DNA of 55,803 nucleotides. Origin: Haloactinopolyspora alba. Its GTDB lineage: Bacteria; Actinomycetota; Actinomycetes; Jiangellales; Jiangellaceae. The stretch spans positions 1 through 55,803 of the forward strand of contig NZ_PYGE01000029.1 of the NCBI RefSeq assembly GCF_003014555.1. The letters run 5' to 3'. Within the stretch, counting starts at the first letter, position 1. Every line of letters starts with the position of its first letter. A model generated the notes under the pieces. The model ran no database searches, was not told the origin of the DNA, and worked only from the letters and a program-made list of their open reading frames with translations. Of the stretch, positions 36,208-42,819 are shown piece by piece. The position numbers were made by a program, and so were the translations under genes.

Positions 36208-37136
36208 CCACCACGGCGTCGTCGGGCCCGTACGGCTTCGCGGGCGAGGCGGTGCAGGCCGCACACGAGATCGAGCGCGACTGGGCGGACGCAGGGCTGC
36301 GCGGCGGGTTCTGCGCCCGCAACATCGACACCGGCGAGGAGCTGGGGTTCGGCGCGGACACGCCGTACGCGCTCGCGTCGGTCAGCAAGGTCCCGCTCGC
36401 GCTGGTGACGCTCGACCTCGTCGCCCGGGGCGAGTTGGACGCCGCACAACAACTCGACATCGACCCCGCGACGGCCACGCACGGCCCGACCGGTGTCGCG
36501 GCGTTCCGGCACCCGAGCCGCATCGCGCTCGAGGACCTGCTCTACATGATGCTCGCCGTCAGCGACAACGCCGCCGCGGACGCGGTGTTCGAGCTGGTGC
36601 CTCCGGTCCACGTCACCAGGGCGCTGCAGGAGTGGGGATGCGGTGGCATCGTCGTCCGGCACCCGATGCGGGTCTTCTACGAGGCCGCCAGAGCGGTCGC
36701 GCCGGACGACCCTGCGCTCGCACTCGAGCTCGCCGTACGCGCCACCACCGACGGCGGCGGGCACGTGCTGCCGACCCTCGACATCGCTTCGGCCACCCGT
36801 GGCACCGCGCGCGGCCTGGTCGCCCTGTTCGCCCGGATCTGGACGGACGCGATCAGCGTGCCCGCGGCGACCGGGCGGCTCCGGGAGCTGCTGGGCCAGC
36901 AGGCGAGCCGGCACCGCATGGTCGCGGAGCTCACGACGGACTCGATCACGGTGCGGAGCAAGACCGGCACGTTCCTGAACCTGCGCCACGAGGCCGGGGT
37001 GGTCGAGACGTCCACCGGCGACCGGATCGCCGTCGCCGCGCTGACCGCGTCCACCGTCGCGGCCACACACCAGCCGGAGGCCGAGCGGGCCATCGGCCGT
37101 GCCGCACGGGCCGCCGTCGACGTCCTCCGGCTCTGA
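36204..37136 (+). CDS. Class A beta-lactamase-like serine hydrolase, cytoplasmic
   Basis: A 310-residue protein of the beta-lactamase class A fold. It has ALASVSK (Ser near 59), SDN in LAVSDNAAADAV (near 120) and KTG in VRSKTGTFLN (near 253). I do not see the ExxLN omega-loop motif, so deacylation of beta-lactams may be poor. There is no signal peptide. It may therefore act inside the cell, perhaps as a hydrolase or sensor partner. The GTG overlaps the lysR stop by 4 bp, with AGGAGG upstream, so the pair is one unit. Confidence 0.85.
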   Translation: MTTTASSGPYGFAGEAVQAAHEIERDWADAGLRGGFCARNIDTGEELGFGADTPYALASVSKVPLALVTLDLVARGELDAAQQLDIDPATATHGPTGVAAFRHPSRIALEDLLYMMLAVSDNAAADAVFELVPPVHVTRALQEWGCGGIVVRHPMRVFYEAARAVAPDDPALALELAVRATTDGGGHVLPTLDIASATRGTARGLVALFARIWTDAISVPAATGRLRELLGQQASRHRMVAELTTDSITVRSKTGTFLNLRHEAGVVETSTGDRIAVAALTASTVAATHQPEAERAIGRAARAAVDVLRL

Positions 37137-37190
37137 CACCGGGCGGGCGATCTCCGGGGCCCGCGGCGACGCGGAGGCCGCGCCGGTCGG

Positions 37191-37196
37191 TACTCT
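37191..37196 (+). promoter_or_regulatory. -10 box of leaderless DUF6153 gene
   Basis: TACTCT lies 6 nt before GTG 37203. Confidence 0.55.
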
Positions 37197-37202
37197 CTGC
37201 TC

Positions 37203-37625
37203 GTGCGGGCAGCGCGACGACCGGTGGGGCGGCTGGTGGCTCTCGCCGTCGTCGTGTTCGGCATCGTCGTCATGCACCACGTCGCCGACGTCGAGCACTC
37301 GCCGGAAGCCCCCGCGTACAACGTCACGACCGCAGCGACGTCCGCTGTCGCCACCTCGGAATCGGCCGGCCCGCACCAGGACGCCGCGTCCAGATCCGGT
37401 TTCACCGAGCGCGACGGTCACGACAGTGCGCTGCTGCACCTGTGCCTGGCTGTCGTCACCGTCGTCGCCGGCGCGCTCCTCGGCCGCCACGCCGTGTTGC
37501 GCCGTGCCTGGGACGCCGTCTCCGGTGCTGCCCAGGGTGGTCTCGCATACCGGGTGCAGGTCCACGGACCGGTGCTCCCGCACGGCACAGCACTCCTGCT
37601 GCGCCTGTGCGTGATGCGGACGTGA
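37203..37625 (+). CDS. DUF6153-like small membrane protein
   Basis: A 140-residue protein of unknown function, similar in layout to DUF6153 proteins. It has an N-terminal membrane segment (LVALAVVVFGIVVMHHV), a short extracellular loop rich in Ser/Ala/His, and a second membrane segment (LHLCLAVVTVVAGALLG). Cys in LHLCL and His in VMHHV could bind metal. The GTG start is supported by a TACTCT box 6 nt upstream. It precedes a DUF305 lipoprotein by 54 bp, and a copper ATPase converges on the pair, so a copper-related role is plausible but unproven. Confidence 0.75.
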   Translation: MRAARRPVGRLVALAVVVFGIVVMHHVADVEHSPEAPAYNVTTAATSAVATSESAGPHQDAASRSGFTERDGHDSALLHLCLAVVTVVAGALLGRHAVLRRAWDAVSGAAQGGLAYRVQVHGPVLPHGTALLLRLCVMRT

Positions 37626-37679
37626 CGGTTCGGCCCAGCCGAGCCGAACCGCACGTCACTCATCCGAGACGGAGCACAG

Positions 37680-38306
37680 ATGCCACACCCGTACCGCACC
37701 CTGTCCGCATGCGCCCTCGTCGCAGCCACGGTGTTCACCGGTTGCGCCGACGACACCAGTCCGGCCGACAGCCGCTCGACGGCCGACGCCGGCGAGACAG
37801 CCGACGCCGGCGAGACGGCAGATTCCGCCGACGTCGAGTTCGCGCGAGCGATGATCCCGCATCACGAGCAGGCACTCGAGATGGCACGGATGGTGCCCGG
37901 CCGGGACGTCAGCCCCGACCTCGTCGACCTTGCCGCCGAGGTCGAGGCCGCGCAACAGCCCGAGATCGACACGTTGACGGCGTTGCTCCGCCGGTGGGAC
38001 GCCGCACCGCCGGATGCCGGCCGGTTCCCGGCGGGCCGCCCGACCCCGCCCGGCACCGCGCCGATGTCCGGGATGATGTCCGCCGGCGACATGACGAGCC
38101 TGGAGCGCTCCTCCGGGCCGGCGTTCGAACGCCGGTGGCTGGTCATGATGGTCGAACACCACGAGGGCGCCGTCACGATGGCCGAACGTGAGCTCGCGAA
38201 CGGCACCAACAGCGAGGCGCGCGCCCTGGCCGAAGAGATCATCGCCGCCCAGCGCGCGGAGATCGACCGGATGAACGACATGCTGCACCGTGGTGATCAC
38301 GGCTGA
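37680..38306 (+). CDS. DUF305 family lipoprotein
   Basis: A 208-residue exported protein. The signal ends in a lipobox (VFTGC, Cys near 22). Two DUF305 halves are seen, with ARAMIPHHEQALEMARM and VMMVEHHEGAVTMAERELA. Their His-His and Met residues resemble a metal-binding ferritin-like helical bundle. A duplicated short acidic linker (TADAGE twice) follows the lipobox. GGAG precedes the ATG. DUF305 genes are often found with copper-resistance genes, and here one sits beside DUF6153 and opposite a CopB-type ATPase. Confidence 0.9.
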   Translation: MPHPYRTLSACALVAATVFTGCADDTSPADSRSTADAGETADAGETADSADVEFARAMIPHHEQALEMARMVPGRDVSPDLVDLAAEVEAAQQPEIDTLTALLRRWDAAPPDAGRFPAGRPTPPGTAPMSGMMSAGDMTSLERSSGPAFERRWLVMMVEHHEGAVTMAERELANGTNSEARALAEEIIAAQRAEIDRMNDMLHRGDHG

Positions 38307-38315
38307 CCCCTCTCG

Positions 38316-38363
38316 TGATCATCGGCACTTTCCGTCGAATGCGCACGAAAGTGCCGATGATCA
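38316..38363. terminator. Perfect 17-bp bidirectional hairpin
   Basis: TGATCATCGGCACTTTC and its exact complement (38347-38363) enclose a 14-nt loop between converging DUF305 and copper ATPase genes. The ATPase stop codon is inside the right arm. Runs of A and T at the loop side and the position fit a terminator for both strands. Confidence 0.75.
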
Positions 38364-40523
38364 GCGGGACGGACGCAGATCCAGTCGACGCAGCAACTGG
38401 GCGTTGACAGCCACGACGATCGTCGACGCGGTCATCGCCACCGCCCCGACCGCGGGCGGCAGGACGAACCCGACGGGCGCCAGCACCCCGGCAGCCAGCG
38501 GCACGGCCAGCAGGTTGTAACCGCTCGCCCAGACCAGGTTCTGGACCATCTTTCGGTATCCGGCCTGCGACAACCGCCTCGCCGACAGCACGCCTCGAGG
38601 ATCATCGGAGGCCAAGACGACGCCGGCGGACTCGACGGCGACATCGGTACCCGCGCCGATGGCCAGGCCCACGTCGGCGCGCGCGAGAGCCGGCGCGTCG
38701 TTCACACCGTCGCCGACCATCGCCACCGACAGGCCGCGTCCCTGCAGTTCGACGACGGCGGCGTCCTTGTCCTGTGGCAGCACCTCGGCGAAAACCTCGT
38801 CCACGCCGAGCTCGGCCGCGACGGAGTCCGCCACCGTCCGCGCATCGCCGGTGACCATCACCACGCGCACCCCCTCGGCGTGCAACGCGTCGATCGCCTG
38901 GCGAGACTCGGCACGGATCTCGTCCGCCACGGCGATCGTCCCGACGACGGCCCCGTCACGGACGACGTACAACACCGTCGACCCTGCATCCGCCCACGCC
39001 GAGACGCTGCCGGTCAACGGCTCTGGAACGACGAGATCGTGTTCGCGCAGCAGCGCCGGCCCGCCGACGGCAACGGCCTCCCCGTCGACCACCGCGCGCA
39101 CGCCCCTACCGGTCGACGACCGGAACTGCGTCGCCGCAGGCACCTCGCCGCGCTCCCGGGCAGCGGCGACGACCGCCTTGGCGAGTGGGTGCTCGGATTG
39201 GTACTCCACCGCCGCGGCCAGCGCCAGAACGTCGTCGTCGGTCACGCCGCCGGTGGACGCGACGCCCGCGACGGCCGGTCGGCCCAGGGTGAGCGTGCCG
39301 GTCTTGTCGAACAGGACCGCGTCGACGCTTCGCATCCGCTCCAGCGCCAGACGGTCCTTCACCAGGATGCCAGCGCGCGCCGACATCGCCGTGGATATCG
39401 CGATGACCAGCGGGATCGCCAGCCCCAACGCATGCGGGCAGGCGATGATCAGCACCGTCACGGTCCGCTCGACGGCCTGCGAGGCGTCGCCGAGCAGCAT
39501 CCACACCACGAACGTGACGACGCCCGACGCGAGCGCGAACCAGAACAGGTACGCGGCCGCACGGTCGGCAAGCGCCTGCGCCCGTGACCGAGACGCCTGC
39601 GCGTCCTCCACCAGGCGCCGGATGCCCGCCAATGCGGTGTCGTCGCCCACCGCCGCCACCGTGACGCGCAGCGACGTGTCGGTGGCCACCGTCCCGGCCA
39701 CAACCCGGTCCCCCGGGCCTCGCGACACGGTCGCCGACTCGCCGGTCACCGTGGACTCGTCGACCTCGGCCGTCCCTTCCAGCACGGTGCCGTCGGCGGG
39801 GATCCGGCCACCAGAGCGCACCAGCACCAGGTCGTCCACCCGGAGGTCGGACAGAGCGACTTCTTCGACGGTCTCCGCGCGCACACCGCCGGAACCGGCC
39901 TGCGCCGGGCGGAATCGCTCCGCGGTGTCCGGCAGCAGCTCCGCCAACGCGTCGAGCGCCCCCGATGCCTGGCCGAGCGCTCGCATCTCCAGCCAGTGCC
40001 CGAGGAGCATGATCACGATCAGCAGCGCGAGCTCCCACCAGAAGTCCAGGTCGAAGCCGCCGATGCCGAGTGAGGTGAGCCCGCTCGCGACGAAAGCCAC
40101 CACGATCGCCAACGCGATCAGGGTCATCATGCCGGGTCGGCGGTTCCGGATCTCGGTGCGCGCACCGGTCAGGAACGGCCATCCGCCGTAAAAGAACAGA
40201 ACGGTCCCGAGCACCGGCGGGATCCACGCGCCCCAGGACGGCGGATCGTAGCCGAACAGATCGCCGACCATCGGGCTGAGAAGGACGACCGGGATCGACA
40301 GCACGAGGCTGACCCAGAACTTCTCGCGGAACATGCCGCCGTGGTCCCCGTGTCCGGCATGCTGGTCGTGGCCGTCGTGGCTTTCGTGGCCGGCATGCTG
40401 CTCGTGGCCGTCGTCTCCGTGCCCCTGATGCCCGGTGGGGCCGATCGGCGCGTCCTCGTCGCCGTCATCGCCGGAGGCGTGTCGTCCGGCAGAAATCGCC
40501 GGCGCCGATCGCCGCTGATCCAT
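38361..40523 (-). CDS. copB: Copper-translocating P-type ATPase (CopB-like, P1B-3)
   Basis: A 720-residue P1B ATPase that pumps metal out at the expense of ATP. The N-terminus is very His-rich (repeated GH and HAGH within about 30-65) and has no CxxC domain. The transport motif in membrane helix 6 is CPH (ACPHALGLAIP), which marks the CopB/P1B-3 group instead of CPC. DKTGTLT is the phosphorylation site, TGES the actuator loop, EHPLAKA the nucleotide His-Pro, and GDGVNDAPAL the hinge. ATG 40523 has GAAAGG at 8 nt. A CsoR-like operator lies 40-54 bp upstream. No csoR gene is in the window. Confidence 0.93.
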   Translation of the reverse strand: MDQRRSAPAISAGRHASGDDGDEDAPIGPTGHQGHGDDGHEQHAGHESHDGHDQHAGHGDHGGMFREKFWVSLVLSIPVVLLSPMVGDLFGYDPPSWGAWIPPVLGTVLFFYGGWPFLTGARTEIRNRRPGMMTLIALAIVVAFVASGLTSLGIGGFDLDFWWELALLIVIMLLGHWLEMRALGQASGALDALAELLPDTAERFRPAQAGSGGVRAETVEEVALSDLRVDDLVLVRSGGRIPADGTVLEGTAEVDESTVTGESATVSRGPGDRVVAGTVATDTSLRVTVAAVGDDTALAGIRRLVEDAQASRSRAQALADRAAAYLFWFALASGVVTFVVWMLLGDASQAVERTVTVLIIACPHALGLAIPLVIAISTAMSARAGILVKDRLALERMRSVDAVLFDKTGTLTLGRPAVAGVASTGGVTDDDVLALAAAVEYQSEHPLAKAVVAAARERGEVPAATQFRSSTGRGVRAVVDGEAVAVGGPALLREHDLVVPEPLTGSVSAWADAGSTVLYVVRDGAVVGTIAVADEIRAESRQAIDALHAEGVRVVMVTGDARTVADSVAAELGVDEVFAEVLPQDKDAAVVELQGRGLSVAMVGDGVNDAPALARADVGLAIGAGTDVAVESAGVVLASDDPRGVLSARRLSQAGYRKMVQNLVWASGYNLLAVPLAAGVLAPVGFVLPPAVGAVAMTASTIVVAVNAQLLRRLDLRPSR

Positions 40524-40562
40524 GGCTCGCACCTTTCGCTCGGGTTCACCGAAGCAACACCC

Positions 40563-40577
40563 TACCCCCCTGGGGTA
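40563..40577. promoter_or_regulatory. CsoR-like copper operator
   Basis: TACCCC and GGGGTA are exact inverted 6-mers with a 3-nt spacer, 40-54 bp upstream of the copper ATPase ATG. The pattern matches known CsoR-family sites of actinobacteria. Copper would release the repressor. Confidence 0.7.
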
Positions 40578-40657
40578 TTTCCCTCCGTACCAAAAGAGGT
40601 GGCTGTCGACGCGACGACGCAGGGGTGTCGATGTGGCGGGCGTAGCCGTCAGCGGAC

Positions 40658-40720
40658 CATCACCAGGCGTGTGTACGCGTCACCAGGCTTGCAGGGGTGG
40701 TGACGCATGGAATTCCATGC
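40658..40720 (-). repeat. 63-bp structured repeat, copy 2
   Basis: This full-length copy is in the opposite orientation to copy 1. It begins with a perfect 16-nt palindrome GCATGGAATTCCATGC. Stem-loop arms GCGTCACCA/TGGTGACGC pair perfectly over 9 bp around a 12-nt loop, followed by GCCTGGTGATG. Its palindrome end overlaps the first codon of the CGNR fragment. Confidence 0.9.
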
Positions 40721-40878
40721 GGATGCACCGCGTCGCACGTTGCGGGGCGAAAGAGTGCTCGCTCGCCTTCGCCGACATCACCCGCAACGGCCGGCAGCGC
40801 TACTGCTCCACCCGGTGCGCGAACCGGGAAGCCGTGCGCCGGCACCGCTCGCGCACGCCCTCCGCGGCGCGCCGTTGA
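40717..40878 (+). pseudogene. CGNR zinc-finger regulator, C-terminal remnant
   Basis: Only 53 residues remain, and they match the C-terminal CGNR zinc finger: RCGAKECSLAFADITRNG, then RQRYCSTRCANREAVRRHR. The four Cys and the NR..V..HR signature are intact. The N-terminal ABATE-type domain of about 120 residues is absent, and immediately upstream lies the 63-bp repeat. I read this as a gene truncated by an insertion or deletion at the repeat. The first possible ATG is inside the repeat's palindrome; whether the fragment is translated is unknown. Confidence 0.75.
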
Positions 40879-41009
40879 GCTGCCCGGCTATGCCGGCACG
40901 AACGTGCGCAAACCCGACCAACTCCGCCGGCCATTCGCAGCCTCCGGAGGGTGGACCATCCTGCACGTCGGCAGTATCGTGCGGCGCAGGTACTGGACGA
41001 GGACAGTGT

Positions 41010-41261
41010 ATGTCCCTACGCAGTTTGCCCCTTGCCGCTCTCTGCACGCTCGTGTCGCCGAGCATCGTGCCGGTCGCGCCCTCGGCCGCCCCCAGCACCA
41101 CGCCGGCCGTCGAACCCACAGAGCATCACCGTGCGCAGCGACCACGGCGGGTCAGCGACGAACGAGGTCACGCGCAAGCACCACGCGTGACCCGGGAGGT
41201 GCTGCTCGAGGCCTCGCGCAGATCAGGAGCGGGGGTACTGGGACAAGGAGGAGAAGGATGA
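41010..41261 (+). CDS. Possible small exported protein upstream of the SBBP gene
   Basis: An 83-codon frame with a signal-like start (MSLRSLPLAALCTLV...PSAAP) followed by a basic, low-complexity tail. Its stop overlaps the SBBP start (ATGA), which suggests coupling. The tail does not look like a folded domain. A different frame in the same place (VRSDHGGSATNEVTRKHHA) looks more protein-like, so a frameshifted remnant is equally possible. Confidence 0.35.
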   Translation: MSLRSLPLAALCTLVSPSIVPVAPSAAPSTTPAVEPTEHHRAQRPRRVSDERGHAQAPRVTREVLLEASRRSGAGVLGQGGEG

Positions 41262-42790
41262 GACCGAACGCGATTCCCCTGACCGGCGTGATCGCCCTGG
41301 TGTTCGCCGCCGGCGTCGCACCCGTAGGCGGGCAGACGGTGACCGCCGAGGCGAGCGAATCGAGCCTGGCCTTCTCCACCTTCCTCGGTGGGCGCGATTT
41401 CGACCATGCCGTCGACATTGCGGTCGACGCGTCCGGCCACGTTTACGTCCTCAGCTACTCGACCTCGAAGAACTTCCCGACCACATCCGGGGCCTTCGAC
41501 AAGAAGCTCACCGGAAAGTCCGGACTCCGCGACCTGGCCGTCTCGAAGTTCGAGCCGAACGGGCAGGACCTCGTGTGGAGCACCTACCTGGGCGGGAGCG
41601 ATTCCGACTGCTTCGTCGGTTGTGCCCTCGAGATGGACGCCACCGGCGCGGTCTACGTGGCAGGCACGACCGAGTCGTCGGACTTCCCGACCACGCCGGG
41701 AGCGTTCGACACGACGTTCAATGGACCCTCGGGCCTCGGCGGAGACGCCTTCGTCACGAAGCTGGCCCCCGACGGGGGTTCCCTCGTCTACAGCACGTTC
41801 ATCGGCGGGGCCGCAGGCGACAGCGTCTTCGGACTCGAGGTGGACTCGGACGGCGCGGCCTACGTGACCGGCACCACCCACCGGGCCGAGGACACCGAGC
41901 AGGACTTCCCCACCACGGCAGGCGCCTTCGCCCGAGACGTCCGGGGTTATTCGGACGCCTTCGTCACCAAGCTCGCCCCGGACGGAAGCGCGCTGGACTA
42001 CAGCACATTGCTTGGGGGCACCGATGAGGGGACCGACGGAGAAACAGGCTTCGCGGTGCGGGTGGACGACAGCGGCGCTGCCTACGTGACCGGCAACGCC
42101 ACGTCGCCGGACTTTCCCACCACCGAGGGAGCTTTCGACCGAAGCCCTGGCGGAAGCACGGACGGCTTCGTCACCAAACTCGCCCCAGACGGGAGCTCAC
42201 TCACCTACAGCACCTTCCTCAGCGGGAGTCTCGTGGACAACATGCGCGATCTGGGCGTGGACGACAACGGTGCCGCCCATGTGATCGGTAGGACGAGATC
42301 GGGGGACTTCCCGACCACCGAAGGCAGCTTTGACCGAAGCCTCGGCGGAAACTCGGACGGCTTCGTCACCAAACTCGCCCCAGACGGGAGCTCACTCACC
42401 TACAGCACCTTCCTCGGCGGGAGCAGCGGCGACGGAGCGCTAGGGATCGCAATCGATGCCACCGGACGCGCCGTCGTGACCGGTTCCACCGGGTCGCCCG
42501 ACTACCCGTTGACGTCGGAGGCCTTCGACGCGACCCTGGACGGAAGAAACGACGCGTTCGTGACCCTGCTCGACTCCAGCGCGAGCACGCTCGAATCCAG
42601 CACCTTCCTGGGCGGCGCCGCCGACCTCGACAGGGTCAACGCGGTCGCACTCGATGCCGAGGGCGCGGCCCACGTCGTCGGCGCCACGGGGTCGGCCGAT
42701 TTCCCGACCACGCCGAGGACTTTCGACTCCAAGTTCAACGGAGCCATCGACGGGTTCGTCACCAAGCTCCTCTTCGGTGTCGCCGAGTAG
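41258..42790 (+). CDS. SBBP (beta-propeller) repeat protein, secreted
   Basis: A 510-residue exported protein. A signal peptide covers about 1-30 (IPLTGVIALVFAAGVAP). The rest is seven to eight SBBP repeats of 55-65 residues, each with the pattern STFLGG...D...V..DG.AYV.G.T.S.DFPTT.GAFD and FVTKLAPDG. Such repeats form beta-propellers on the cell surface or outside; no enzyme motif is present. GGAGGAGAAGG directly precedes the ATG at 41258. Two repeats share 62 identical base pairs, a sign of recent duplication or gene conversion. It converges on valS with 29 bp between the stops. Confidence 0.88.
   Translation: MRPNAIPLTGVIALVFAAGVAPVGGQTVTAEASESSLAFSTFLGGRDFDHAVDIAVDASGHVYVLSYSTSKNFPTTSGAFDKKLTGKSGLRDLAVSKFEPNGQDLVWSTYLGGSDSDCFVGCALEMDATGAVYVAGTTESSDFPTTPGAFDTTFNGPSGLGGDAFVTKLAPDGGSLVYSTFIGGAAGDSVFGLEVDSDGAAYVTGTTHRAEDTEQDFPTTAGAFARDVRGYSDAFVTKLAPDGSALDYSTLLGGTDEGTDGETGFAVRVDDSGAAYVTGNATSPDFPTTEGAFDRSPGGSTDGFVTKLAPDGSSLTYSTFLSGSLVDNMRDLGVDDNGAAHVIGRTRSGDFPTTEGSFDRSLGGNSDGFVTKLAPDGSSLTYSTFLGGSSGDGALGIAIDATGRAVVTGSTGSPDYPLTSEAFDATLDGRNDAFVTLLDSSASTLESSTFLGGAADLDRVNAVALDAEGAAHVVGATGSADFPTTPRTFDSKFNGAIDGFVTKLLFGVAE
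42159..42220 (+). repeat. 62-bp exact repeat in the SBBP gene, unit A
   Basis: These 62 bases are identical to 42354-42415, a distance of 195 bp (65 codons, one SBBP repeat). They encode DGFVTKLAPDGSSLTYSTFL in both places. Confidence 0.9.
42354..42415 (+). repeat. 62-bp exact repeat in the SBBP gene, unit B
   Basis: Identical to unit A at 42159-42220. Silent positions are also identical, so the copies separated recently or are homogenised. Confidence 0.9.
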
Positions 42791-42819
42791 CATCGACGAC
42801 GCCGAGGTCGGACCGCGGG

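Noticed and set aside
36192-37583. 463-codon minus-strand frame opposite the serine hydrolase and DUF6153 genes
   Set aside because: It is antisense to coupled genes with clear motifs; its content is typical of a GC-rich shadow.
40697-41257. Upstream extension of the SBBP frame to 40697
   Set aside because: The extension is Arg/Pro-rich and crosses the CGNR remnant. A strong ribosome site and a signal peptide fix the start at 41258.
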